Below, in pieces: positions 7,601 through 15,442 of a DNA stretch of 31,390 nucleotides. The DNA comes from an uncultured Planctomycetaceae bacterium (GTDB taxonomy: Bacteria; Planctomycetota; Phycisphaerae; UBA1845; UTPLA1). The first letter of the stretch is position 1. The number at the start of each line of letters is the position of its first letter. The notes beneath the pieces were generated by a model. That model did not search any database. It saw only the letters and a list, made by a program, of their open reading frames with translations, and was not told the origin of the DNA. Made by a program: the position numbers and the translations under genes. Location of the stretch: NCBI GenBank assembly GCA_938008425.1, contig CALLKH010000185.1, positions 1-31,390 on the forward strand. Direction: 5' to 3'.

Positions 7601-9565
7601 TCACCTGACGTTTCCGCGTACGGCCAGAATCGGAATCCCCAGACCATGTCGCACATTGTTGATCGTCTCGCCGCGCAGCAGATCCGCGATGCCCCGGTGC
7701 CCGTGACCGCCGACCACGATGAGATCGAGCTCTTCACTCCGCGCAAGTTGCACCAGTTGACGGGCCACATCTCCATATCCAAGCACCGCCCGAACCCGCG
7801 GCGGCCCCTCCGGTGCAAGATCCGAATTCAGTCGGGTGGCCAGATCGGTCAGGTACTGTTCGTCGTGCCGGCTCTCGGCATCCTGTGACTTCGAGCCGTA
7901 CCATTGTCCGCCCACGCCCTCGACGATGTGCAACAGGACAAGTTGCGCATCGTGAGCTTTCGCCAGCGCCACCGCCTCCGCCAGCATTGGAGCATCACCG
8001 GTGGTCGCCTCCAGCGCAACGCCGATGCGCTTGAACTTCTGGGTCAGCGCCTCCGCCCGATCCGCCACCTCGTCCGCCGTGATGGCTGATGCCGCCCGCG
8101 CCGGACGGTCGCGCATCAGCGCCATCCAGACCAGCAGCCCTCCCAGTGCCGCGACCATCGGCCACAGGAGTATCGCGACGAGCCAGCCGTTGGGCCCGGC
8201 GGCGCTTATCCATTCGCCGATCTGATCGGCCACGAGCGTCGCGTTTAGTGCGATGATGATCGCCGCCACAACCCACGCCGTGATGACAACCGGAAGGGGA
8301 CTGGCGAATTGTCCCATTTTTCTTCGGCTGCTGGTGAACTTGATGAGCGGCACCACGGCAAAGGGAAGCTGCAAACTCAGAATCACCTGGCTCAGAATCA
8401 ATAGTCTGTAGGTACCCTGATCGCCCATTATGGCGATCACCGTCACCGCCGGAGCGATCGCCAGCGACCGCGTGATCAGCCGCCGAAGCCAGGGCCGCAT
8501 TCGAAACTCAAGAAACCCCTCCATTGTAATCTGCCCGGCCAGCGTTCCGGTCAGCGTGGAACTCTGCCCGGCGCAGACCAGCGCCACGGCGAATGCGATG
8601 GGTGCCACCCTTGTTCCGAGCAATCCGTCCAGCAGCTGGTGTGCCTGCTGAATCTCAGTGACAACGACGCCCCGGCTCCAGAACACCGAAGCCGATACCA
8701 CCAGGATGGCGGCATTCACGAAGAACGCGGCGTTCAGCGCCACCGCCGAATCGATCAGGTTGAATTTGCACGCCTGCCGGACGCCCTCGATGGTGCGCGG
8801 CACGTCGCGCGTCTGCACCAGCGCCGAATGCAGATACAGGTTGTGCGGCATGACGGTCGCGCCGAGGATGCCGATCGCGATGAGGAGTGCGCCCTCGGCG
8901 CCGAGTCCGCCGGGAATGAACCCCGACGCAATCCCGCCCCATGAAGGCTTGCACAGGAACAGCTCGATCACAAAACAGACGCCGATCGTGGTGACCAGCG
9001 TCAGGATGAACGCCTCCATCTTGCGAATGCCGAGCCGCTGAATCGCCAGCAACAGGAAGACGTCGAACGCCGTAATGAGCACGGCATGCATAAGCGGAAT
9101 GCCGAACAGCAGATTCAGTCCGATGGCGGTCCCGAGCAACTCGGCCAGATCGCACGCCGCGATTGCGATCTCGCACAAGACGAACAAGATGTATCGAACG
9201 CCCGGGCGAAAGTGATCGCGACACGCCTGCGCCAGGTCGCGCCCGGTCACCAGGCCCAGTCGTGCACTGAGGGTCTGAAGCAACACCGCCATCAGGTTGC
9301 TCATCAGGAGAACCCAGATCAGGCGATATCCGAATCGGGCCCCGCCTTCGAGATCCGTCGCCCAGTTGCCGGGATCCATGTAGCCGACGCTCACCATGTA
9401 CGCCGGGCCGGCGAATGCGAACATGCGCCGCCACCAGTGCCTGTGGCTGATATTCACTGTTCGATGGACGTCATCCAGAGAGGGTGTTTTCAGTGCAGGC
9501 GCGTCGGGCGCGGCGCCGGAAGCGGGGGAATCAGTCGAGTGACCGGACGTCCCGTCATGACTCAT
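7601..9565 (-). CDS. Nramp-type divalent metal transporter fused to a UspA domain
   Basis: From the ATG at 9565 (GGAAGG upstream) the product has 654 residues. An Nramp domain of about 11 helices imports Mn2+/Fe2+ with protons across the inner membrane. Both metal-site motifs are present: DPGN (64-67) in helix 1 and MPHN (239-242) in helix 6, within GATVMPHNLYLHSALV. After the last helix and a linker, residues about 512-654 form a universal stress protein domain that begins KRIGVALEA and ends with the nucleotide-binding pattern GGHGHRGIADLLRGET, followed by IPILAV. That pattern suggests ATP binding. The fusion implies that a cytoplasmic nucleotide sensor gates or reports on metal uptake; this is inference. 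The frame is open upstream to 9757, but the extra stretch has poor protein character. An alternative in-frame ATG lies at 9589. Confidence 0.93.
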   Translation of the reverse strand: MSHDGTSGHSTDSPASGAAPDAPALKTPSLDDVHRTVNISHRHWWRRMFAFAGPAYMVSVGYMDPGNWATDLEGGARFGYRLIWVLLMSNLMAVLLQTLSARLGLVTGRDLAQACRDHFRPGVRYILFVLCEIAIAACDLAELLGTAIGLNLLFGIPLMHAVLITAFDVFLLLAIQRLGIRKMEAFILTLVTTIGVCFVIELFLCKPSWGGIASGFIPGGLGAEGALLIAIGILGATVMPHNLYLHSALVQTRDVPRTIEGVRQACKFNLIDSAVALNAAFFVNAAILVVSASVFWSRGVVVTEIQQAHQLLDGLLGTRVAPIAFAVALVCAGQSSTLTGTLAGQITMEGFLEFRMRPWLRRLITRSLAIAPAVTVIAIMGDQGTYRLLILSQVILSLQLPFAVVPLIKFTSSRRKMGQFASPLPVVITAWVVAAIIIALNATLVADQIGEWISAAGPNGWLVAILLWPMVAALGGLLVWMALMRDRPARAASAITADEVADRAEALTQKFKRIGVALEATTGDAPMLAEAVALAKAHDAQLVLLHIVEGVGGQWYGSKSQDAESRHDEQYLTDLATRLNSDLAPEGPPRVRAVLGYGDVARQLVQLARSEELDLIVVGGHGHRGIADLLRGETINNVRHGLGIPILAVRGNVR

Positions 9566-9656
9566 GTTGCCGTGCCGCCTTCCGATCATGTAGCGAGAGT
9601 CTCGTGACTTTGACGTCCTGGCCGGGCCGCGACGATCGCAATTTACCCGAGACGAA

Positions 9657-9920
9657 TCATAATCCTGAAGGGGCCTGGCGGCATGTCGTTCGCCCCTTCG
9701 ACGCTTCGCCGCAGAGCGGACATGCGAAAATGAACGCCACGTCCAGATCATCGCCAATCATCGTGACCAGCCTTACATCCCGCAGTTCGACCGGCACCGG
9801 CCCGCCGGGTCCGAAGTGCGCCGCCACCGGATCACGATCGGACTGCACGCCGATCGCGAATTCGACAGCCTCGGCGTAGGAATCGCACGGGCCCTGGTAG
9901 TCGCAGGTGAATCGTTCCAT
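9657..9920 (-). CDS. Small hypothetical protein with paired cysteines
   Basis: The 87-residue frame begins with MERFTCDYQGPCDSYAEAVEF and ends in a Cys pair (CPLCG) plus a further Cys. Its frame remains open far upstream into gatA, but that extension is antisense-like and unlikely. Composition (alternating hydrophobic and acidic residues, IGDDLDVAFIFACPLCG) looks coding, and the Cys arrangement could bind zinc. No Shine-Dalgarno is visible before the ATG at 9920. It lies downstream of gatA on the same strand, 65 bp past its stop codon. The family is not recognised. Confidence 0.5.
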   Translation of the reverse strand: MERFTCDYQGPCDSYAEAVEFAIGVQSDRDPVAAHFGPGGPVPVELRDVRLVTMIGDDLDVAFIFACPLCGEASKGRTTCRQAPSGL

Positions 9921-9985
9921 GTGAGTGCTCGTGTAAAAAGCTGCTCGCGGCGGCCGATGCATGCGCCGCAGGGCAGTTGAAGTCG

Positions 9986-11389
9986 TTACGTCGCGCAGAT
10001 CGGCGGCGTCTGCAGGTGATGGTCTGTCTTCTGCTGATACCAGTGTGCGATTTGCAGGAGCCGGTCTTCCGCGAAATGCGGCGCCATGAGCTGAAGGCCG
10101 ACCGGCATCCGGTCCGACGTGAATCCGCACGGGATGCTCAGCGCCGGAATGCCCGCGAGATTGGCCGCGCAGTTGTAGATGTCGGCCAGGTACATCTCCA
10201 GCGGATTGTCCGACTTTTCGCCGATCTTGAACGCCGGCGTCGGTGTCGTGGGTGACAGGATCACGTCGCAAGATTTGAACGCATCGAGGAAATCGTGCTT
10301 GATCAGTGTGCGAACCTTCAGCGCCTTGAGGTAATACGCGTCGTAGTAGCCGCTGGAAAGCGCGAACGTTCCCAGCATGATTCTTCGCTTCACCTCGGCG
10401 CCAAAGCCCTCGGCCCGGCTGCCGCTGTATACATCGAAGTAATCGCTCGGCGACGCGGTACGGTGGCCGTAGCGCACGCCGTCGAATCGGGCGAGATTGC
10501 TCGACGCCTCGGCGGTGCAGACGAGGTAGTAGCAGCCGATCGTGTAGGCCGAATGCGGCAGGTGAATCTCGCAGACCTCTGCGCCGAGTTTCTTGTAGGT
10601 TTCGATGGCCGCTTCGACCACGCGGCGCGTTTCGGGGTGCAGCCCCTCGCCGAAATACTCCGCGGCGATACCGATCCGCACTTTGCCCACCGGCTCGTCG
10701 AGCTTCGCGACATAGTTCGGCACGGGCAGGTCCACGCTGGTTGAATCCCGCGCGTCGCGCCCGGCGATTACGCCGAGCAGTTCGGCCAGCCCGCGCGCAT
10801 CCACCGCCACGGGGCCGATCTGATCCAGGCTGCTCGCGAACGCCACCAATCCGTACCGCGAGACCCGACCGTAGGTCGGCTTCAATCCCGATACCCCGCA
10901 GAATGACGCCGGTTGTCGAATGGATCCGCCGGTCTCGCTGCCGAGCGCGTAGGGGACCATGCGCGACGCCACCGCCACGATCGATCCGCCGGACGATCCT
11001 CCCGGCACGAATTCGGGGTTCCAGGGATTTCGGCTCGTGAAAAATCCGGAGTTCTCGGTCGAACTGCCCATGGCGAATTCGTCGAGATTGGTTTTCGCCA
11101 CCACCACCGCGCCGGGCGGGTTCAATCGTTCGATGACATGCGCGTTGTACGGCGATCGAAATCGCTCAAGAATCTTTGAGCCGCAGGTGGTTGTACCCAC
11201 GTCGGTGCAGATATTGTCCTTGACTACGACGGCCTTTCCGAAGATCGGGCTGCCGGCGGGGCCGGCGTCAAGAGTCTGAGCCCGGGCCATCGCGCTCTCG
11301 TCCAGTGTCGAAAGTATGGCACGGACCTTCGGGTCGGTTCCACGAATGGCGGCAAGTGCGTTTTCAATGTTCGAAACGGCGTTGCCCAT
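9986..11389 (-). CDS. gatA: Asp-tRNA(Asn)/Glu-tRNA(Gln) amidotransferase subunit A
   Basis: GatA hydrolyses glutamine to supply ammonia for converting Glu-tRNA(Gln), and often Asp-tRNA(Asn), to the amidated forms within the GatCAB complex. The 467-residue product shows the amidase signature in full. By spacing, the Ser-cisSer-Lys triad is Lys57 (VVVKDNI), cis-Ser132 (PGGSSGGS) and nucleophile Ser156 (ETGGSIRQPASFCG). The SGLKPTYGRVSRYG segment and the C-terminal LSIPCGF stretch are also standard. Length is close to the family norm of about 480. It starts only 9 bases past the gatC stop codon, so the two form an operon; gatB is not in the window. The frame is complete and shows no defect. Confidence 0.97.
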   Translation of the reverse strand: MGNAVSNIENALAAIRGTDPKVRAILSTLDESAMARAQTLDAGPAGSPIFGKAVVVKDNICTDVGTTTCGSKILERFRSPYNAHVIERLNPPGAVVVAKTNLDEFAMGSSTENSGFFTSRNPWNPEFVPGGSSGGSIVAVASRMVPYALGSETGGSIRQPASFCGVSGLKPTYGRVSRYGLVAFASSLDQIGPVAVDARGLAELLGVIAGRDARDSTSVDLPVPNYVAKLDEPVGKVRIGIAAEYFGEGLHPETRRVVEAAIETYKKLGAEVCEIHLPHSAYTIGCYYLVCTAEASSNLARFDGVRYGHRTASPSDYFDVYSGSRAEGFGAEVKRRIMLGTFALSSGYYDAYYLKALKVRTLIKHDFLDAFKSCDVILSPTTPTPAFKIGEKSDNPLEMYLADIYNCAANLAGIPALSIPCGFTSDRMPVGLQLMAPHFAEDRLLQIAHWYQQKTDHHLQTPPICAT

Positions 11390-11398
11390 GATCGCCCG

Positions 11399-11704
11399 CT
11401 ACGACTCCATCTGATCGAGTACCTTCGGCACCTTGAAGTAGGGCGGCGATGAATCCGGCGCGTTGGCGAGCACCCGGTCCACGCCGAGAGAATCGGCCGG
11501 AACATCATCGCGCAGCACGTTTCGAACCGGCAGCGGATGGGCCGTCGGCTCGACGCCCTCGGTGTTCACTTCGCCCAGCTTTTCGACATACGAGACGATG
11601 TCGCTGAGCTGGGCTCCGAACCGAACGATCTCTTCGTCGGTCAGTCGCAGCCGAGCGAGATGTGCAATGTGCCGAACCTTGGCCTCGTCGATGCGTTCAC
11701 TCAT
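11399..11704 (-). CDS. gatC: Asp-tRNA(Asn)/Glu-tRNA(Gln) amidotransferase subunit C
   Basis: GatC is the small chaperone-like belt subunit that stabilises GatA against GatB. The 101-residue sequence has the diagnostic N-terminal helix (VRHIAHLARLRLTDEEI), the central VNTEGVEPTAHPLP and the terminal PDSSPPYFKVPKVL, all typical. I chose the ATG at 11704; a GTG three codons upstream at 11713 has a closer GGAG and is a real alternative. It is the first gene of a gatC-gatA pair and lies downstream of rpmB, from which it is separated by a strong terminator. The pair therefore probably has its own promoter in 11705-11750 or depends on read-through. Confidence 0.96.
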   Translation of the reverse strand: MSERIDEAKVRHIAHLARLRLTDEEIVRFGAQLSDIVSYVEKLGEVNTEGVEPTAHPLPVRNVLRDDVPADSLGVDRVLANAPDSSPPYFKVPKVLDQMES

Positions 11705-11749
11705 GCGGGGCACTCACTCCGATGCGCGAAACGACTCGGCGTCGCGCAT

Positions 11750-11780
11750 AAAAAAACGATGCCGATCGCGTCGGCATCGT
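11750..11780 (-). terminator. Rho-independent terminator of rpmB
   Basis: On the minus strand a perfect 10-bp stem (ACGATGCCGA, plus-strand 11756-11765, pairing with 11771-11780) with a 5-base loop is followed by seven T residues (plus-strand A-run 11750-11756). This is a textbook intrinsic terminator 40 bp past the rpmB stop codon. It separates rpmB from gatC. Confidence 0.88.
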
Positions 11781-11820
11781 CTTCTATCATCGATGTTGAA
11801 AGGCGTAAAGCCCGCGGCGC

Positions 11821-12087
11821 TCAGGCCTCGGTCGTCGCTTCCGGCTTCCAGGTTCGCTTCGGCGGCTTGACCACGAGGCCCATTCGGATGGCCTTGGTCG
11901 AGACCTTGATGCGAACGATCCGACCGTCGATCAGGGCACGCACGCGCTGAATATTCGGCTTGAACTTTCGCTTGGTGATGCCGGTAACCTTGGTACCGAC
12001 GCCGCCCAGGTACTTCGCCTTACCACGATGGGCATAAGATCGTCCCGACGTGGTCTTCTTTCCGGTAAAATAACAAACGCGTGGCAT
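11821..12087 (-). CDS. rpmB: 50S ribosomal protein bL28
   Basis: bL28 is a small basic protein of the large ribosomal subunit near the E site. The 88-residue product opens with MPRVCYFTGKKTTSGRSYAH and continues with TKRKFKPNIQRVRALIDGRIVRIKVSTKAIR, the standard L28 pattern. Only one cysteine is present, so this is a zinc-free version. The start at 12087 has GAGGTG 6 bases upstream. A promoter-like pair upstream and an intrinsic terminator downstream suggest a single-gene transcript. Length fits the longer bL28 versions; the last ten residues (KPEATTEA end) are a short acidic extension. Confidence 0.97.
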   Translation of the reverse strand: MPRVCYFTGKKTTSGRSYAHRGKAKYLGGVGTKVTGITKRKFKPNIQRVRALIDGRIVRIKVSTKAIRMGLVVKPPKRTWKPEATTEA

Positions 12088-12137
12088 TGCTACACCTCAG
12101 GTGCGGAATATGTCGCTAAACCATTCAGAGTCCGGCA

Positions 12138-12166
12138 AATATAATGGGGCGGGGCTGATCCATCAA
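12138..12166 (-). promoter_or_regulatory. Probable sigma-70-type promoter of rpmB
   Basis: Read on the minus strand, TTGATG (plus 12161-12166) and TATATT (plus 12138-12143) are spaced by exactly 17 bases. Transcription would start near 12131 and give a leader of about 43 bases before the rpmB ATG. The same AT-rich box reads TATAAT on the plus strand (12140-12145), but no matching -35 is found on that side. Confidence 0.5.
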
Positions 12167-12288
12167 GGGCTCCGAATCGAGGCCAAAATCGCTTCGGAGG
12201 CCCCTGGAACCCCAATATCGGCTATGGCGTGTCCGAAATGCCGTTTTCGCAATTTCCGACCGGATCGGCCGTTATGCGTGTAGAGGGA

Positions 12289-12924
12289 ATGATGGAAGAC
12301 GCGGCGTTGGCGGAGGTAATACGCGGGGCGCAACGCGGCGACCCGGCTGCGTTCGACCGTCTCGTGGAGAGTTTTGCGTCGCGCATCAGCGGCTTCCTGT
12401 TTCGCATGACGGGCTCCCGACAGGATTCGGAGGATCTCGCCCAGGAGGTGTTTCTTCGGCTCGTGAGAATGATCGGGGCCTATCAGCACGACGGTCGATT
12501 TGAGGCCTGGCTTTTCAGAATCGCCGCCAATCTGGCCAGGGACCGGGTACGCCGGGCCAAGCGGTCGCCGACGGTGTTTGGCGATGACGAATCTGGCGCA
12601 AGCGGAGTAGGGACGGATCGCGGCGGCCGGCTGGATAACACCGCCGGCGCCGCGGAGTCGGCCGACGCGAGGATGATTCTCGACGAGGAAATCGAGCGGC
12701 TGAATTCGGCGCTTCAGATGCTGCCGACGGCCGAGCGTGAGGTCATCGCCCTGAGGCATTTTTCCCAGCTCTCCTTCAAGGAGATCGCAGAGATGACCGG
12801 GACGCCGCTGGGAACGGCGCTCGCGAGAGCCCATCGCGGCCTTGCGAAGTTGAGGGATATCATGGACGGGCCGGGGGCCTCCAGTTCCGCCGATGGCGCT
12901 CGAATCGCCACGGCCGGAGGATGA
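12289..12924 (+). CDS. ECF-type RNA polymerase sigma factor
   Basis: The protein of about 211 residues carries the two sigma domains of the ECF group. Region 2 runs from GDPAAFDRLVESF through EDLAQEVFLRLVR to FEAWLFRIAANLARDRVRR. An acidic, Gly-rich linker follows, then region 4 with LPTAEREVIALRHFSQLSFKEIAEMTGTPLGTALARAHRGLAKLR, a helix-turn-helix that reads the -35 element. There is no region 3. Adjacent ATGs at 12289 and 12292 follow AGAGGG; the second gives better spacing, and an ATG at 12274 or a start at 12229 is less likely. The next gene begins on the base after this stop codon, so the two are translationally coupled. That partner is a membrane protein placed like an anti-sigma factor, which suggests signalling from the envelope. 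Confidence 0.94.
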   Translation: MMEDAALAEVIRGAQRGDPAAFDRLVESFASRISGFLFRMTGSRQDSEDLAQEVFLRLVRMIGAYQHDGRFEAWLFRIAANLARDRVRRAKRSPTVFGDDESGASGVGTDRGGRLDNTAGAAESADARMILDEEIERLNSALQMLPTAEREVIALRHFSQLSFKEIAEMTGTPLGTALARAHRGLAKLRDIMDGPGASSSADGARIATAGG

Positions 12925-13449
12925 ATGACGATGGCAGATTTCGACAAAAACAAGATGGACGAGATTACGCGGGGCGAGGCCTGGCTGGCGGGATTCAAGA
13001 CGCCTGAAGCCTCCGGTGAGTTGATCGAACGCATCAAGCGGGCGACGCGGGAACAACTGGCTCGACCGGCCGTGCTGCCGCGGCTCTTCGCGCTTCGGCC
13101 CTGGCACGGCTCGCTCGCGGCTGCTGCCATGCTGGCGCTGTGTGTCGGCGTCGCCTGGTACTCGCGATCGCAGACGCCGATCGGCCCGGGTCCGATGACA
13201 GATTCCGGGTCGATTGCCGTGGCGCCGGTTCCGGATGAAGTGGAGGCGATCTTCTACACCTTTGAGGGCGTCGAGCAGGGCCTCTCCGAACTGGACGAAC
13301 TCGCTTATGACGACGCCTGGTCGCTTGACGGCGTCTCACTCTACAGTGCGTTGGATGAGGCCTTCAGCGAAGACTCTGGCGTGGACGACGAGGACAGCAC
13401 ATCCATGCGAAAGGGCGGCGACTTCGGCGCCGAAGAGGTTGTGTCATGA
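12925..13449 (+). CDS. Single-pass membrane protein, putative anti-sigma factor
   Basis: The 174-residue product has a cytoplasmic N-terminal domain of about 60 residues (ITRGEAWLAGFKTPEASGELIERIKRATREQL), one transmembrane helix (62-79, SLAAAAMLALCVGVAWY) and an acidic extracytoplasmic tail of about 95 residues (DELAYDDAWSLDG and SEDSGVDDEDS). This layout, and its start directly after the sigma factor stop codon, fit an anti-sigma factor. The zinc motif HxxxCxxC of ZAS-type anti-sigma factors is absent, so the call rests on context and topology only. It overlaps the next gene by 4 bases (ATGA). All three genes therefore form one coupled operon. Confidence 0.75.
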   Translation: MTMADFDKNKMDEITRGEAWLAGFKTPEASGELIERIKRATREQLARPAVLPRLFALRPWHGSLAAAAMLALCVGVAWYSRSQTPIGPGPMTDSGSIAVAPVPDEVEAIFYTFEGVEQGLSELDELAYDDAWSLDGVSLYSALDEAFSEDSGVDDEDSTSMRKGGDFGAEEVVS

Positions 13450-14603
13450 GCAGGCACGATTCGGGTCGATTGATGTTCAGGAACGGTGTCGGCGCATCAG
13501 TGGCGGTGATGACTGTCGCAGCGGTGGCATTGCTGCTTGTCGGCGAGCGATTCGTCGGCTTCGTTCAGGCCGAGCCGCCTGAGCGTGAAGCGACCACCCA
13601 GCCGGCCGACGAAAAGGACGCCAGCGACAAGGACGCTTACGACAAACCCGCCGGGCGGCGTGAAGGCCGATTTGGCGGACCCAAGGCGGGAAACCGATTC
13701 CGCCGCGATGCCGATGCCGACCGCGACGACGGCGATGATCGCAATCGCGATGGCCGACGGCGGCCGCGCTGGCAGGATCGACGCGACCTCGGCCAGCGCC
13801 CGTGGCGCGGCGGCGGCGAAGGGCCGGACGATCGCGATGGGCGACGTGGCATGTTTCCCCGCCCGGGCGGTCCCGATGATCACGGTGGGCGGCCCGAGGA
13901 ATTTGACCTTCCGCCCGAGGTCGTCGAAGAGTTGAAGGAAATCATTCGGACTGAGCTTCCGATGATGTATGAACGGCTCCAGGAATGGCGGGAAAAGAAC
14001 CCGCAGCGATTCCGCGAGGCGATGTTCCGGATCTATCCGACCTTCCGCGACTACGTCATTCTTCGCGATCGCAATCCGGAGTTGGCGGCCACCGTCATCG
14101 AAGAACTGAAGATCGAAGTCGAAATCCGCAAGCTGAGCGAACAGTACCAGGCTGCGGCCGAGGGTTCGCCCGAACGAACGCAGATCGAGTCCCAGCTTGA
14201 GACCAGCGTTCGCCGCCAGTTCGATATCCGGATGGCCCGCCGGGAAGATCGGCTGGCCGAGCTCGCCAAGAAGCTTCAGCGCGAGCAGGAGCGGCTCCAG
14301 TCGGACAAATCCCAGATAGAGACCGCTTGCGCCCAGCGACTCAAGCAGATCAAGAATGGCAAATTCTCCGATTTCTTCGACCCACCGCCGGGCGGACCGC
14401 GGCATCAGGGACGTCCGGGCGGATTCGGCCCCGATGGCGACGATCGACGGCCGCCGCGGCCGGGGCATCGGATGGACGGTGAGGGCGATCGACCGGAGCG
14501 CGGCCGATTTGGTCCACGACGCCCGCGCGGTGATCGACCGCATGACCGGCCGGCCGATGGGGATGAGGCCGACGACGAAAGCCCGCCGCCGGATGATCGA
14601 TAG
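13446..14603 (+). CDS. Exported charged protein with Asp/Arg/Gly-rich arms and a helical core
   Basis: The 385-residue product starts with an export signal or anchor (hydrophobic 16-33, then VQAEPP). A threonine-proline linker (ATTQPADE) leads into a low-complexity arm of alternating Asp, Arg and Gly (about 60-150). A charged helical core (about 155-300, LPPEVVEELKEIIRTELPMMYERLQEW onward, rich in Glu, Arg, Lys and Leu) comes next, likely a coiled coil. The C-terminal arm is again Arg/Gly/Asp/Pro-rich. I do not recognise the family. The core has the length and character of Spy/CpxP-like or LTXXQ-type envelope stress helices, but the motif is not seen. The start at 13446 overlaps the preceding stop in ATGA, so it is co-expressed with the sigma factor and membrane partner, possibly as the sensed or regulated envelope component. 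Confidence 0.8.
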   Translation: MSRHDSGRLMFRNGVGASVAVMTVAAVALLLVGERFVGFVQAEPPEREATTQPADEKDASDKDAYDKPAGRREGRFGGPKAGNRFRRDADADRDDGDDRNRDGRRRPRWQDRRDLGQRPWRGGGEGPDDRDGRRGMFPRPGGPDDHGGRPEEFDLPPEVVEELKEIIRTELPMMYERLQEWREKNPQRFREAMFRIYPTFRDYVILRDRNPELAATVIEELKIEVEIRKLSEQYQAAAEGSPERTQIESQLETSVRRQFDIRMARREDRLAELAKKLQREQERLQSDKSQIETACAQRLKQIKNGKFSDFFDPPPGGPRHQGRPGGFGPDGDDRRPPRPGHRMDGEGDRPERGRFGPRRPRGDRPHDRPADGDEADDESPPPDDR

Positions 14604-14697
14604 GCCGGGTTGTCCCAGGCTCGTGCTCAGTCACAGGGGAAATCACGGCCGCTTCGCGTTGCCTGCGAGTTCGCACTCGATTCCCCGGACTTTTCAC

Positions 14698-14717
14698 GGT
14701 CGCCGACCCTGTTTTTT
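14698..14717 (+). terminator. Weak terminator-like site after the sigma operon
   Basis: A short GGTC-GCC-GACC hairpin (14698-14708) is followed by a run of six T residues within CTGTTTTTTCTC. The stem is only 4 bp, but the T-run and the position after the operon and before the transpeptidase gene make it a candidate end. Confidence 0.3.
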
Positions 14718-14788
14718 CTCTGATTTGTCAGGGTGAGCGGTTATCGGATGGTTGAATCCCCTCGCGCGGACCGATAGCATCCCTCGTC

Positions 14789-15442
14789 ATGCTTACACGG
14801 CCTGCCCTCATGATTTGTTCGATTCTCCTGGCGGCGCTCTCGACCGGTTGTCGCACAGACGCCGGCGCGGACGAGACCGAACTTCCGCGCATCGCCAAGG
14901 ATCGCATGCTCCCCGCTTCGGAACTTGATCATCTCAACGATGCCGGGTGGAAGGAACAGGTCGGCGACAAGCTCGGCCTCTGGGTGTCCGTCGCGCGGCA
15001 GCAACTCATCGGCATCGAGGCGGGCCGCGTCAAATTTGTACATACCTGCTCGACCGCCGAAAAGGGCGTCGGAAGCCGAGAGAATTCCTACCAGACGCCA
15101 CTGGGATGGCACTTCATCGACGAGCGCATCGGCCAGGAACTGCCGTGGGGCGCCGTCCTCGTCAGCCGGCGATACACCGGTGAAAACTGGAAGCCGGGCG
15201 ACGAGACCACCAAGGACCTGGTGCTGACGCGCATCATGTGGCTTCGCGGTCTTGAACCCGGGAAAAACCAGGGCGAGGGCATCGATTCGCACGACCGGTT
15301 CATCTACATCCATGGCACGCCGGCCGAACACAAGCTCGGCACGCCGGCCTCGATGGGGTGCATCCGACTTTCCAACGACGATGTCATTTCACTTTTCGAC
15401 CAGACAAAGACCGGCACGCGGGTTCTGATCACCGAGTGGTAG
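14789..15442 (+). CDS. L,D-transpeptidase (YkuD) lipoprotein
   Basis: The 217-residue protein begins with a lipoprotein signal ending in LSTGC (Cys21), which predicts membrane anchoring. The rest is a YkuD-type L,D-transpeptidase catalytic domain. The signature IHGTPAEHKLGTPASMGCIRL supplies His175, Ser188, Cys191 and Arg193. Such enzymes cross-link peptidoglycan stem peptides by 3-3 bonds, or attach proteins to meso-diaminopimelate. An upstream strand with KFVHTCSTAEKGVGSRENSYQTPLGWHFI is the usual start of the domain, with TPxG preceding the core. Planctomycetes do carry peptidoglycan genes, so this role is plausible. The start at 14789 lacks a clear Shine-Dalgarno. The gene stands alone between the sigma operon and a repeat-rich gap. 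Confidence 0.92.
   Translation: MLTRPALMICSILLAALSTGCRTDAGADETELPRIAKDRMLPASELDHLNDAGWKEQVGDKLGLWVSVARQQLIGIEAGRVKFVHTCSTAEKGVGSRENSYQTPLGWHFIDERIGQELPWGAVLVSRRYTGENWKPGDETTKDLVLTRIMWLRGLEPGKNQGEGIDSHDRFIYIHGTPAEHKLGTPASMGCIRLSNDDVISLFDQTKTGTRVLITEW

Noticed and set aside
6582..7706. A 374-codon ORF antisense to the cyanophycinase-like gene
   Set aside because: The minus-strand protein has a signal peptide, catalytic motifs and dockerin loops; the plus-strand frame is Arg-rich shadow.
12140..12145. TATAAT on the plus strand as a promoter for the sigma factor
   Set aside because: No -35 box at suitable spacing; the same bases fit better as the -10 of rpmB on the other strand.
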